A stretch of 64,000 nucleotides of DNA from UBA7672 sp040398465 (GCA_040398465.1 JBBAUA010000003.1:62001-126000), one strand, 5' to 3'; shown: positions 32,951 to 45,066, counted from the stretch's first letter. Program-made: numbers and translations. The notes: generated by a model from the letters alone, not told the origin.

Positions 32951-34681
32951 ATGAAACCTGCAGCAGTCCTTCCCGCACCCGCCAACGATACGGCGCTCCA
33001 TCCGCTGACCGCTATCGCGCGCAGCTGGCCGGGCGCGGCCCTGGTTGTCGACGCTGCCGGAAAAGTCATCGCGGCGAGCCCGTTGTCCGGGTTCAAGACT
33101 GAAATGCAGGCGCCCTTCACGCTTCCCTCCGCCGACATCGCCTCGCAGATTGTCGACAAGGCAGGCCGCAACTGGCGCGTCTCGGCGCCGGTTGATGGTC
33201 GTCGCCTCGCCACCTCCGACACGCGCGAGGAACCTGACGCCGCCCACCGCTTCACCGCCGCCGTCAGCCACGAGATCCGCACGCCGCTCAACGGCATTCT
33301 CGGCATGGCCGCGCTGCTGGAAGAGACCGAACTCACGCCGGTGCAGCAGGACTATGCCGGCGCCATCCGCAAGTCAGGCTCGCGCCTGCTCGATCTCCTG
33401 AACAACGTGCTCGACTATTCGCGCATGGAAGCGGGCGAGATCCCGCTCGACGAAGCGCCGTTCGATACCAGCGATCTAGTCCAGGACGTCGCCGAACTCC
33501 TCGCTCCGCGCGCTCACGCCGCCGGTCTCGACATAGCGGGCGTCGTCCATCCCGATCTTCCGCCCCGCATGATCGGCGACGCAGGCCGCCTGCGTCAGAT
33601 CCTTTTCAACCTCGCCGGCAATGCGATCAAGTTCACTGAAAAAGGCGCGCTGCTGATCGAAGCCCGGCCATCCACCGACGGGCACGGGCTCACTCTCGTT
33701 GTACGCGACACCGGCGCAGGCATCCCTGATCACGCCAAGGCGCATCTCTTCGAAGCCTTCAGCCAGGTCAGCGCCGCTGATGCGCGCCGCGATGGCGGCG
33801 TCGGCCTCGGCCTCGCCATCGTCGCGCGTCTGGTGGAGGCGATGAAGGGCAGTGTGAGCCTCAGTTCCGCCTTTGGTCATGGCGCGATGTTTGTGGTCGA
33901 CCTGCCGATACAGGCAGCGCCAGGATCGGTGCGGCGCGCGCGGCCGCCACGATCGCTGCGCGTAGCGCTCGACCTGCCGCCCGCATCGACGCTCGCCTGC
34001 ATGTCCGCACTCGGTCGAGAGGGCGGGCGCCTGGTTCACGACTGGAAGGCCGCCGACCTCGTTCTTCTGGACGCCGCGCTGCCCCCTGCGCAGATCGAAA
34101 CGATTGCAAGATCGAAACGCACGCTGGTCGTTCTGCGCCCCGGCGACCGCGGCCGCATCGAGCAATTCCGCCAGATGGGGTGTGCGGGCTACCTGATCCG
34201 CCCGCTGCGCGCTGCATCGCTTCTCGAGCGGGTCGGGCTGGCGCTGGACAATGTTGCGCTTGTCGAGCTCCCGCCCGAGCGCAAGCCGGGTGAGGCCGGT
34301 TCCGTGCTGATCGCCGACGACAATGCCGTGAACGCGCTCCTTTTCCGCAGCGCCCTCACAGCCGCCGGGTTCCGCGTGCACACTGCTGGAACCGGCGCCG
34401 AGGCGCTGGAAAGAATGGGCGAAACCGACTATTCCGTGGTCTTCATGGATATCCGCATGCCGGTCATGGATGGGCTCGAGGCGACGCGGCGGATACGCAG
34501 CCTCGCGGGCCCCGCCTCGCAGACGCCCATCGTGGCGCTGACCGCTGATATCGATCCCGAGCTGGAAGAGCGCTGCCGCAGCGCGGGCGTCTCGCAGCTC
34601 GCAGCCAAGCCCATAGACCCGCCGCGCCTGCGCGAACTCGCTGAGCGCTGGGCGCGCGTCCACACGAAGGCCGCCCAATGA
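32951..34681 (+). CDS. Soluble hybrid histidine kinase with pseudo-receiver and receiver (ShkA-like)
   Basis: A 576-residue cytoplasmic hybrid kinase with no membrane segment. Order: a short PAS-like sensor (1-95), DHp with H-box AVSHEIRTPLNGILG (about 108), catalytic domain with NLAGNAIKFTEKG and RDTGAGIPD and VGLGLAIVARLVEAM, a degenerate receiver (about 335-435, lacking the acidic pocket), and a full C-terminal receiver with VLIADDN and VVFMDIRMPVMDG. The degenerate receiver holds GYLIRPLR, i.e. Y-x-I-x-P-x-R, which resembles the c-di-GMP-binding residues I recall for REC1 of Caulobacter ShkA. A GTG one codon earlier could also be the start. The stop overlaps the permease gene by 4 nt. Confidence 0.82.
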   Translation: MKPAAVLPAPANDTALHPLTAIARSWPGAALVVDAAGKVIAASPLSGFKTEMQAPFTLPSADIASQIVDKAGRNWRVSAPVDGRRLATSDTREEPDAAHRFTAAVSHEIRTPLNGILGMAALLEETELTPVQQDYAGAIRKSGSRLLDLLNNVLDYSRMEAGEIPLDEAPFDTSDLVQDVAELLAPRAHAAGLDIAGVVHPDLPPRMIGDAGRLRQILFNLAGNAIKFTEKGALLIEARPSTDGHGLTLVVRDTGAGIPDHAKAHLFEAFSQVSAADARRDGGVGLGLAIVARLVEAMKGSVSLSSAFGHGAMFVVDLPIQAAPGSVRRARPPRSLRVALDLPPASTLACMSALGREGGRLVHDWKAADLVLLDAALPPAQIETIARSKRTLVVLRPGDRGRIEQFRQMGCAGYLIRPLRAASLLERVGLALDNVALVELPPERKPGEAGSVLIADDNAVNALLFRSALTAAGFRVHTAGTGAEALERMGETDYSVVFMDIRMPVMDGLEATRRIRSLAGPASQTPIVALTADIDPELEERCRSAGVSQLAAKPIDPPRLRELAERWARVHTKAAQ

Positions 34682-36441
34682 CCGACGCAGCCGCAACAGC
34701 GAGCGGAAAGGCAAAGCCCGTCCCACGCTGGCTGCGCGCACTGAAGGCGCTGCGCCATCGCAAGATGCTCGCGATGCTGCTCCTCTCGCTGGCCGCCGGC
34801 ATCCCCTACGGCGCCGTGCTCGGCACACTCAACGCATGGCTTACTGCTGAAGGCGTCACGCCCAGCCAGATCGGCATCCTCAATTTCATCATCCTCGCCT
34901 ATTCATTCAAGCTGATCTGGGCGCCGGGATTCCAGAAGGCGTGGTTCCCGCGCATCGGCATTCCCTTCCTCAAGAATTTCGGACCGCGCCGCAGCTGGTT
35001 GCTGGTGATGCAGCTGATCGTCGCCTGCCTCCTCGGCCTTCTCGCCCTTTCACGCCCCAGCGAGGGCGTCCTTTATCTCGCCGGCATCAGCGTCATCGTG
35101 GCGATTGCATCGTCCGTGCACGACATCGTTCTGGAAGCATGGCGGATCGAGATCGCCGAGTCTGACGAGGACCGCGACCTGATGTCGGCGGTCTATCAGA
35201 TGGGCTACCGTTTCGCTGGCCTGTTCACCGGCCTGTTCGCGCTGACCCTCGCCGACCACATCCCGTGGTCGACCGTCTACCTGATCATCGCCGTCGGCAT
35301 GGCCGTCTCCGCCACCGGCACGCTGGTCGCGCAGGAGCCCGACCACTCGTCGACCGAGAAGGGCGGCCACGACACGCGGCCATCCTTTGCGGCGGCCTTC
35401 CGGCAGAAGACGGTGCAGACCACGGTCGCTGCCGTCGCCGCCGGCTGGGCCGTCGCCATCGGCATCATCGTGGTGTTCTTCATCGACTCGCTCACGCAGA
35501 CGCCGCCCCCCTCGACCGCCATCTTCACGCGCGTCCAGGCGCCGATCATCGTGTCCCTGCTGATCCTGCTGCCCGGCCTCATCGCCGCATGGCTGTTGCG
35601 CCGCCAGCCGGTCGCCGCACCGCACGTCACGCCGCCGGGATCGTGGGCCACCAAGGCTGCCGATACGCTCTTCCACACCATTCTCGACCCGCTGATGGAC
35701 CTCGTGCAGCGCCTGCGCTGGGCGGTGATCCTCGTCCTGGGCCTGGTGCTGATGTACCGCTTCGTTGACCTGATCTGGGGCGGCTTCGCCTATCCGTTCT
35801 ATCTCGGCGACCCCACGGTTGGCCTCATCGGCAATCCCGACATCAGCCAGGGCGCACTCGGCCATTCCAATACCGACGTCGCCATCGCCTCGAAGACCAT
35901 CGGTGTCTTCATGACGGTGGCGGGCTCGGTGATCTGCGGCGCCGCCCTGATTGCCATCGGCCGCCTGCCATGCCTCGTCTTCGGCGCGTTGATCGCAGCC
36001 CTCACCAACCTGATCTTCGCAGACCTCGCTGCCGGCGGCGCAGGCATGGACGCCTTCCTCGCGATGACAGGCATAGGCCCCGCTCTTGCTGGCTTCGGTG
36101 ATCCCGCCCTCGCGCGTCTCATCGTTGCGATCGCGGTCGAGAACGTCGCCGGCGGTTTCGCCAGCGTCGCCTTCGTCGCCTACCTCACAGCCATGGTGAA
36201 CCCGAAATTCGCGGCCGTTCAGTACGCACTGCTCGGCTCGCTGGTTATGCTGATCGGCTCGCTCGGCCGAGCCGAACTCGGCACCTACATCGAGACTAAC
36301 GGTTACCACGACTTCTTCATTCTCACCGTCTGGATCGGCATGATCGCCGTCGTCCTCGCCGCCGCCGAATGGGCGCGGCAGGCGATGGCGAAGAAGCCGG
36401 CCGTCGAGGCGGATAGGACGACGCCGCAGGCGGCGGAGTAG
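34678..36441 (+). CDS. AmpG-like MFS permease
   Basis: A 587-residue major-facilitator transporter of the AmpG (muropeptide/anhydro-GlcNAc-MurNAc uptake) family. N-terminal RHRKMLAMLLLSLAAGIPYGAVLGTLNAWLTAEGVTPSQIGILNF is the characteristic first helix pair, and LGPRRSWLL-type, HDIVLEAWRIEI and NVAGGFASVAFVAYLTAMVNPKFAAVQYALLGSL follow. It is longer than E. coli AmpG (about 490) by an extra 80-90 residues of loop and helix in the middle. Overlap with the hybrid kinase gene suggests joint expression. Substrate is inferred, not shown. Confidence 0.82.
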   Translation: MTDAAATASGKAKPVPRWLRALKALRHRKMLAMLLLSLAAGIPYGAVLGTLNAWLTAEGVTPSQIGILNFIILAYSFKLIWAPGFQKAWFPRIGIPFLKNFGPRRSWLLVMQLIVACLLGLLALSRPSEGVLYLAGISVIVAIASSVHDIVLEAWRIEIAESDEDRDLMSAVYQMGYRFAGLFTGLFALTLADHIPWSTVYLIIAVGMAVSATGTLVAQEPDHSSTEKGGHDTRPSFAAAFRQKTVQTTVAAVAAGWAVAIGIIVVFFIDSLTQTPPPSTAIFTRVQAPIIVSLLILLPGLIAAWLLRRQPVAAPHVTPPGSWATKAADTLFHTILDPLMDLVQRLRWAVILVLGLVLMYRFVDLIWGGFAYPFYLGDPTVGLIGNPDISQGALGHSNTDVAIASKTIGVFMTVAGSVICGAALIAIGRLPCLVFGALIAALTNLIFADLAAGGAGMDAFLAMTGIGPALAGFGDPALARLIVAIAVENVAGGFASVAFVAYLTAMVNPKFAAVQYALLGSLVMLIGSLGRAELGTYIETNGYHDFFILTVWIGMIAVVLAAAEWARQAMAKKPAVEADRTTPQAAE

Positions 36442-36455
36442 GGCGCGAAGCCCGC

Positions 36456-36518
36456 CCTCGTCCTTCGAGACGATCGCTCTGAAGGATTGCCGTCGTTGAA
36501 CCCGGGTAAAGGACGAGG
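36456..36518. repeat. Third copy of the CCTCGTCCTTCGAGACG element
   Basis: The 17-mer at 36456-36472 is identical to the arm at 8587-8603, and aaaggacgagg at 36508-36518 gives a partial inverse arm. It sits between the convergent permease and malic enzyme genes. Confidence 0.65.
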
Positions 36519-36537
36519 CCGTGCTTACGACACCAGG

Positions 36538-38805
<2,268 letters not shown>

Positions 38806-38928
38806 GTATGGACTGGCGGCTTTAGGACTTGAGGGCGGCGTCGCGTGTGACTAGGCAAGTCTCGCCGAGGACGCAGGCGCCCGGCGGGGCAGGCGGGCAT
38901 TGAGCCGCAAAAGGGGTTGGAATCAAGC

Positions 38929-41664
38929 GTGAAAGGGCCCGCACCCTCTCCACCGGAGCAGGAAGTTGCTCAAAGTGGCGCCCCAGCAGGCGGCGCGCTT
39001 CCCTCCGCCGAGGGCGCAACGCCCTTCATGGCGCAATATCTCGAGATGAAGGCGCGTCACCCGGACGCGATGCTGTTCTTCCGGATGGGCGATTTCTATG
39101 AGCTGTTCTTCGAGGACGCGATCCTCGCCGGCCAGGCGCTCGGCATCACCCAGACCCATCGCGGCCAACACAATGGCCAACCCATCCCCATGGCTGGCGT
39201 GCCCTACCACGCCGCCGAGGGCTATCTGTCTCGTCTGATCAAGGCCGGCCACCGCGTGGCCGTCTGCGAACAGGTCGAGGACCCCGCCGAGGCTAAGAAA
39301 CGCGGCTCCAAGGCGGTCGTCCGCCGCGAGATCGTCCGGATTGTCACGCCCGGCACGATCACCGAGGAATCGTTGCTTGAGGCCCGGTCAGCCAACTGCC
39401 TCGCCGCCATCGGCCTTGCCGGAGGAGGGCGCGAAGCCGCCCTTGCGCTCGCCGACGTCTCCACCGGCCGTCTGGAACTCTTCACCCTCGCGCCTGCGTC
39501 CCTTGAGGACGTGCTTGGCGCGATCGCCCCGCGCGAAGTCCTCATCGCCGACAGCGTCATGTCCCATCCCGACGTCGCCCGCGCCACGCGGGGCCTCACG
39601 CTGACCCCGCGCCCAGACGCCCGCGCCGACGCAAAACTCGGCGAGCGTCTGGTTAAGGACGCCTACGGCGTCTCGACGCTTGATGGATTCGGAACCTTCT
39701 CCCGCGCCGAACTCATCGCCGCCGGCCTGCTGTTCGACTATCTCGCCGTGACCCAGGCAGGCGGGCAGGCGCGGCTCGACCCGCCCATCCGCACGGCCCC
39801 CGACAGCTTCCTCGCCATCGACCCCGCCACTCGCGTCAGCCTCGAAATCGAACGCTCATCGCGTGGGGCGCGACAGGGCTCGCTCGTCGCCGCCATCGAC
39901 CGCACCGTCACCGCCGCTGGCGCCCGCCTGCTGGCCCTGCGCCTCAGCCGCCCCTCGCGCAGCAGGCAGGAGATCGAGCAACGCCTCGACGCCGTCGCCT
40001 TCTTCCTCGACGCCTCGGACCGCCGCGACTTCGCCCGCGATGCCCTCAAGCGCGCCAGCGATCTCGAACGCGCCCGCATGCGCCTCTCGCTGCGCAGGGG
40101 CGGCCCGCGCGATCTCGCTGCACTCGCCGCCTGCCTGCGCGTCGGCGAAGAAATATGCGCCGATGTGTCTTCACAGGAAGCGCCGCCGGCGGAAATCGCC
40201 TCCGCCTGCGCCGCGCTGTCGCTCGCCGACAAACCGCGCCTCAGCGCGTTCGCACAACAGGTCGCCGCCGCCCTCGCGCGCGACCTGCCCGTGCAGACTC
40301 GCGACGGCGGCTTCATCGCCCCAGGCTTCGATCCCGCGCTGGATGAGACCCGCACCCTGAAGGAAGACGCCCGCACCATCATCGCGCGCCTCGAGGCGCA
40401 GTATGCCGCCGACACCGCAATTTCCGGCCTGCGCATCAAGCACAACAATGTCCTCGGCTTCTTCATCGAGGTGAACGCCAGGCACGGCGACCAGCTGACG
40501 AAGCAGCCGCTCGCCGCAACCTTCATCCATCGCCAGACCATGGCGAACGCTATGCGGTTCTCCACGACACAGCTCAACGAACTCGAGGCGAAAATCTCGC
40601 GCGCCGATGGAGAGGCGCTCGCCCGCGAGATGGAAATCTTCAACCGCCTCGTCAGCGAAGCCGACGCGCTTGGCCCCGAGCTTGCGCAAGTTGCCGACGG
40701 CCTCGCCCGTCTCGACGTCGCCGCCGCCAACGCCGAATGGGCGGGTGACCTCTCCGCCACGCGCCCCGAAATCGCCGACGCGCCTGTCTTCGAGGCGGAA
40801 GGCGCGCGTCATCCCGTCGTCGAAGCCGCCCTTCGCGCGCAGGGGCAGGGCTTCACCGCAAACGACTGCCGCCTCGATGCGCGTGGATCATCCGGCCCGC
40901 GCCTCACGCTGATCACCGGCCCCAACATGGCCGGCAAATCCACCTTCCTGCGCCAGAACGTGCTGCTTGCGATTCTCGCCCAGGCCGGCTGCTACGTCCC
41001 CGCGCGAAAACTTCGCCTCGGACTTGCCGATCGCATCTTCTCCCGCGTCGGCGCGTCTGACGATCTCAGCCGCGGCCGCTCCACCTTCATGGTCGAGATG
41101 ATCGAGACCGCCGCGATCCTGAATCAGGCGACACAGGACTCCATCGTCATCCTCGATGAAGTGGGCCGCGGCACATCGACGTGGGATGGGCTTGCCATCG
41201 CCTGGGCCGCCGTCGAACACCTGCACGACGTCAACAAGTGCCGAGCGCTTTTCGCAACGCACTATCACGAACTCACGGGCCTCGCCGACACGCTCACCGC
41301 CTGCAGCAACGCCAGCCTCCGCGCGCAGGAATGGAAAGGCGATCTCGTCTTCCTCCACGAGGTGAAGCCCGGCCCCGCCGACCGCTCCTATGGCGTGCAG
41401 GTCGCAAAACTCGCAGGCCTGCCCAGCGCCGCCGTCAAGCGCGCCGAAGCCGTGCTGAAAAAACTCGAAGCAAAGGAGGGCGGGGCAAAGCGCCTCGAAG
41501 AACTCCCCCTCTTCGCATCCTTCGCCGAACCCCCCGCCGAAACCTTCGCTCCGTCAGAAGCCGACGCCATCCTCGCCACCCTCGACCCCGACACGCTGAC
41601 CCCGAAAGAGGCGCTCGAACTCGTCTACCGCCTCAAGGCCGGGGCGGGCCCCAGGTCTACCTGA
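38929..41664 (+). CDS. mutS: DNA mismatch repair protein MutS
   Basis: A 911-residue mismatch sensor. N-terminal ATPFMAQYLEMKARHPDAMLFFRMGDFYELFFEDA contains the Phe-x-Glu mismatch-wedge region (FYELF), the connector and lever domains follow, and the ATPase has Walker A GPNMAGKSTFLRQN (about 667) and DEVGRGTSTWDGLAIAWA. The start is GTG 38929 or TTG 38917; GTG is preferred because AAGGGG is 12 nt upstream of it, whereas it abuts the TTG. No mutL in the window. Confidence 0.97.
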   Translation: MKGPAPSPPEQEVAQSGAPAGGALPSAEGATPFMAQYLEMKARHPDAMLFFRMGDFYELFFEDAILAGQALGITQTHRGQHNGQPIPMAGVPYHAAEGYLSRLIKAGHRVAVCEQVEDPAEAKKRGSKAVVRREIVRIVTPGTITEESLLEARSANCLAAIGLAGGGREAALALADVSTGRLELFTLAPASLEDVLGAIAPREVLIADSVMSHPDVARATRGLTLTPRPDARADAKLGERLVKDAYGVSTLDGFGTFSRAELIAAGLLFDYLAVTQAGGQARLDPPIRTAPDSFLAIDPATRVSLEIERSSRGARQGSLVAAIDRTVTAAGARLLALRLSRPSRSRQEIEQRLDAVAFFLDASDRRDFARDALKRASDLERARMRLSLRRGGPRDLAALAACLRVGEEICADVSSQEAPPAEIASACAALSLADKPRLSAFAQQVAAALARDLPVQTRDGGFIAPGFDPALDETRTLKEDARTIIARLEAQYAADTAISGLRIKHNNVLGFFIEVNARHGDQLTKQPLAATFIHRQTMANAMRFSTTQLNELEAKISRADGEALAREMEIFNRLVSEADALGPELAQVADGLARLDVAAANAEWAGDLSATRPEIADAPVFEAEGARHPVVEAALRAQGQGFTANDCRLDARGSSGPRLTLITGPNMAGKSTFLRQNVLLAILAQAGCYVPARKLRLGLADRIFSRVGASDDLSRGRSTFMVEMIETAAILNQATQDSIVILDEVGRGTSTWDGLAIAWAAVEHLHDVNKCRALFATHYHELTGLADTLTACSNASLRAQEWKGDLVFLHEVKPGPADRSYGVQVAKLAGLPSAAVKRAEAVLKKLEAKEGGAKRLEELPLFASFAEPPAETFAPSEADAILATLDPDTLTPKEALELVYRLKAGAGPRST

Positions 41665-41796
41665 GCTGGGTGAGCCTGAACCTTCCTGATCCCGCTTTCC
41701 GGGCGCCGCCCGCCGGTTTTCCGCCTCATCCGCGAAGGGCATTGACGCGCGCGCCAACCGCACATTGAGTGCGGGCTCAGGGACAGGACTCCATCC

Positions 41797-44004
41797 ATGC
41801 AATCTGCCGCCACACGCGTGATCGACCGCCGTTTCTTCCTCATGGGCAGCGCCGCTGTCAGCGTCCTCGCAGCCTGCAGCCAGCCAGTGCAGGCAAAGGC
41901 GGTCCCCGAACCGCCCGTCGCGAAGAAAGTCCCCAAGACCATCACCCAGCTCGGCCGGACGCGCGAGGATGAGTACCAGTGGATCAAGGACGATCGCTGG
42001 CAGGAAGTGCTGAAGGACCCGTCGATCCTCAAGAAGGATGTGCACGATTATCTGACGGCGGAGAATGCCTATCACGACGCGATGATGGAGAGCGCCGGGC
42101 CGCTGCGGGACAAGCTGTTCGAGGAGATGAAGGCCCGCATCAAGCAGGACGATTCCAGCGTCCCGGCGCCCGATGGCCCCTGGGCCTATTTCCGCCGCTA
42201 CGTGGCCGGCCAGTCCCATCCGGTCTACGCCCGCACGCCGCGCGCGGGCGGGGCGGAGGAGATCCTGCTCGACGCCAACCCGCTCGCAGAAGGCAAGGCC
42301 TTCTTCGAGATCGGCTTCGCCAGTCACTCGCCAGACCACAACCTGTTCGCCTACGCCGCCGACGTCCAGGGCTCGGAAGTCTACACGATCTACATCAAGG
42401 ACCTCGGCGCCGGCGAGGTGTTGCCGAGCCCGATCACGGACGGCTACGGCGGCTTCACCTTCTCGCCCGACAGCGCCTATCTCTTCTGGGTCTGGCGCGA
42501 GCAGAACGGTCGTCCCGCGAAAATCTTCCGCCGCCCCGTGCGCGGCGCCGCGGCCGACGACGTGATGGTCTACGAGGAAAAGGACATCGGCAAATTCCTC
42601 GATGTCGGCGTCAGCGAATCCGGCGCCTTCATCATGATCTATGCCGGGGACGGGGAGACCAGCGAGTTCCACACCATCCCCGCAAGCGCGCCCACGTCCG
42701 CGCCAACGCGGTTCGCCGAACGCAAGACCGGCGAGCTATACACGCCCGTCCATTTCGATGGGCGCTGGTATATTGTCACCAATGCCGATGGCGCGGTCGA
42801 CATGAAGATCATGACCGCCCCCCTCACCAACACCGCCCGCACCGCGTGGCAGGATTTCTCCCCGCACCAGCCTGGTCGCTACATCGAAGGCCTGCAGGCC
42901 TTCGCGAACCATCTCGTCCGCCTCGAACGCGCCAACGCCTTGCCGCGCATCGTCATCCGCGATCGCGCAACCGGCGCAGAGAAGACGATCGAACAGACCG
43001 AAGCCGCTTTCGCTCTTGGCGCAAGTCGCAGCTACGAGTTCGACACGCCCACCCTTCGCTACACCTACCAATCGCCCACCACACCGACGCAGACCGTTGA
43101 CTACAACATGGTGACAGGCGCCTCCGTCGTGGTGAAGACCCAGGAAGTGCCCTCGGGCCACGATCCGGCGAAGTACAGGGTCGAACGCTTTTCCGCGAAG
43201 TCGGACGATGGCGCCGAAGTGCCGGTCACCGTGCTGCGCCTTGCCGATGCAAAGCTCGATGGCTCGGCGCCTGTCCTCCTCTACGGCTACGGCTCCTATG
43301 GCTTGATCTCGGAATCGACCTTCGATGTTCGCCAGCTTTCGCTCGTCGACCGCGGCTGGATCTGGGCGACAGCCCACGTCCGCGGCGGCGCAGAGCGGGG
43401 CTGGGACTGGTTCGCGCAAGGTCGAAAAGACAAGAAGAAGAACTCCTTCTCCGACTTCATCACAGTCGCGCAGGATCTCGTGGCCAAGAAATACACATCG
43501 AACGGCAAGCTCGTTGGCCTTGGCCGTTCGGCCGGCGGTCTGCTGATGGGCGGCGTCATCATCACTGCGCCCGACGGCCTGTTTGGCGGCTATGTTGCCG
43601 GCGTGCCCTTTGTCGATGTGATCAACACGATGAGCGACACCGACCTGCCGCTCACGCCGACCGAATGGCCCGAATGGGGCAACCCGCTCACCGACGTCGC
43701 CGCCTACGACTACATGATGAGCTACAGCCCGTACGACAATCTCGCCGACAAGCCCTATCCGCCAATCCTGTGCACCGGCGGGCTCTCCGATCCGCGCGTC
43801 ACCTACTGGGAGCCTGCCAAATTCGTCGCCCGCATCCGTGATCGTGCACCCAAGGCCGGCCCCTACCTTCTCAGCATCAACATGACCGCCGGTCACAGCG
43901 GCGGCGGCGGCCGCTTCGACCGCCTGAAGGACGATGCCCGCGACTTCGCCTTCGCCATGAAAGCGCTCGGCATGGAAGAAGCAGGCGGCGCCTTCTCCGT
44001 TTGA
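41797..44004 (+). CDS. S9-family prolyl oligopeptidase/oligopeptidase B, Tat lipoprotein
   Basis: A 735-residue serine peptidase. The N-terminus DRRFFLMGSAAVSVLAAC combines a twin-arginine signal with a lipobox, so it should be exported folded and anchored as a lipoprotein. The beta-propeller covers about 90-450, and the alpha/beta-hydrolase domain carries the triad: serine in LGRSAGGLLMG, aspartate in GLSDPRV and histidine in AGHSGGGGRF. The DEYQWIKDDRWQEVL segment is typical of oligopeptidase B, which cuts after basic residues; no residue set confirms that preference here. Confidence 0.9.
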   Translation: MQSAATRVIDRRFFLMGSAAVSVLAACSQPVQAKAVPEPPVAKKVPKTITQLGRTREDEYQWIKDDRWQEVLKDPSILKKDVHDYLTAENAYHDAMMESAGPLRDKLFEEMKARIKQDDSSVPAPDGPWAYFRRYVAGQSHPVYARTPRAGGAEEILLDANPLAEGKAFFEIGFASHSPDHNLFAYAADVQGSEVYTIYIKDLGAGEVLPSPITDGYGGFTFSPDSAYLFWVWREQNGRPAKIFRRPVRGAAADDVMVYEEKDIGKFLDVGVSESGAFIMIYAGDGETSEFHTIPASAPTSAPTRFAERKTGELYTPVHFDGRWYIVTNADGAVDMKIMTAPLTNTARTAWQDFSPHQPGRYIEGLQAFANHLVRLERANALPRIVIRDRATGAEKTIEQTEAAFALGASRSYEFDTPTLRYTYQSPTTPTQTVDYNMVTGASVVVKTQEVPSGHDPAKYRVERFSAKSDDGAEVPVTVLRLADAKLDGSAPVLLYGYGSYGLISESTFDVRQLSLVDRGWIWATAHVRGGAERGWDWFAQGRKDKKKNSFSDFITVAQDLVAKKYTSNGKLVGLGRSAGGLLMGGVIITAPDGLFGGYVAGVPFVDVINTMSDTDLPLTPTEWPEWGNPLTDVAAYDYMMSYSPYDNLADKPYPPILCTGGLSDPRVTYWEPAKFVARIRDRAPKAGPYLLSINMTAGHSGGGGRFDRLKDDARDFAFAMKALGMEEAGGAFSV

Positions 44005-44769
44005 TCGCTCTCATGTCCTCCCTCGCCGAAGGCGGGGGAGGTGGGAGCGAAGCGGGGGGAGGGGGCCGCCTGCTTACCGGGCGGAACGATCAACGCGCAC
44101 CAGAACCGGCCGATTTTGGACAAAGCTCAATCCGGCTGCCTCGAACAATCTCAATCACTTGTACGGACGAAACCGGCCGGTTCGCGACACGTGCGTCCCG
44201 AACCTCCGGACCTGTGAGATACTCCGCTCATCCATCACGCATGGAGGGCGGCCGTACACCGTTCAACGGCGCGGGATGGATGCAGGCGAGCGTGAAGAGC
44301 CTCTCGAGCTAACGACCTGAGGAGTTCTACCGGGGACTGGTCCTGAACAGACCAGCCCGCACGCCGGCAGCTCAATGACGCCAAGCGTATGAAACAGGGC
44401 CGCCGTGCGCGCGCTGCCGTACAACACACTGCCGGGGACGCGGAATCCGCGAACCCTTTTTCTGCCGGTAGCTCCGCCACCAGCGGGGACGCCAGACCAC
44501 GCGGGGCCTCCCGCGTCCCCGGGGGCCCTCCATCTGTTCGGAGACCCAGACCCGCAGCATTCCGGATGGCCTACGCCAGTCCGGACGCGGGCCCGCGTTC
44601 CGCCACACGCAAACGGCGCGTCGCGCCTGCGCGCACCTGCTCACAATTCTTGCCACACCAAGGCGAAATCCGCCAATCATGCGGCGAATAAAGCCGAATC
44701 GACCCCGCGAAGTTTAACGCGAAACCAAGAAAAGCTAATAAAATCAGATACCGGCGTGATTAACACAAG
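44005..44769. other. Long intergenic region upstream of the sigma-54 unit
   Basis: 765 bp with no supported gene. The first 60 bp is a GC-rich repeat-like stretch. AACCGGCCGATT (44104-44115) and the palindrome AACCGGCCGGTT (44171-44182) are similar and 67 bp apart. A small hairpin is at 44337-44355. The last 70 bp is clearly more AT-rich (gtttaacgcgaaaccaagaaaagctaataaaatc) with the direct repeat CGCGAA at 44706 and 44718. Such a layout fits an activator-dependent promoter with upstream sites and a bend region, but no enhancer site can be proven. Confidence 0.5.
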
Positions 44770-44787
44770 TTGGCACGCGGGTTGCAA
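44770..44787 (+). promoter_or_regulatory. Sigma-54 (RpoN) -24/-12 promoter
   Basis: TTGGCACG-CGGG-TTGCAA, an exact match to the RpoN consensus TTGGCACG-N4-TTGCW with the required 10-bp spacing between GG (44772-44773) and GC (44784-44785). Transcription should start near 44797. It points at the two microprotein genes. Confidence 0.9.
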
Positions 44788-44853
44788 TCATGTCTTCAAC
44801 GGCGAGGCCAACACAGAGTGGCGCAGCCGAAAAACAAGAAACGGAGACAGAAA

Positions 44854-44970
44854 ATGAACGGTCTGATCAAACAAACGAAGCTCGACGCCATCAACCAGCT
44901 CGGCTCCCTCGCCATCGCCTTCTTCGGCGCCGCCGCCGCCCTCTACATGTTCGTCGGCATGGTCGCCTAG
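44854..44970 (+). CDS. Membrane microprotein 1 (38 aa), sigma-54 unit
   Basis: A 38-residue protein MNGLIKQTKL... with one predicted membrane helix (LGSLAIAFFGAAAALYMFVG). GGAG lies 7 nt before the ATG. It is homologous to the next gene (shared M-x-GLIK, KL, LGS, IA, LYM/V) and lies about 57 nt downstream of the predicted sigma-54 start site. Too small for standard gene callers. Not recognised as any known small membrane protein. Confidence 0.8.
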   Translation: MNGLIKQTKLDAINQLGSLAIAFFGAAAALYMFVGMVA

Positions 44971-45066
44971 GCGATCCACTTCCCCCAAGCCTCCCCAGAT
45001 CCTTCCCGCGGCAAGGCCCGACAGACGGCTCACCCGCGGATCCCGGACCCAGAAAAGAGAAAAACA

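Noticed and set aside
44372..44691. Open frames on both strands in the gap before the sigma-54 promoter
   Set aside because: Arginine/proline-rich, no ribosome site and mutually overlapping; no support for a gene.
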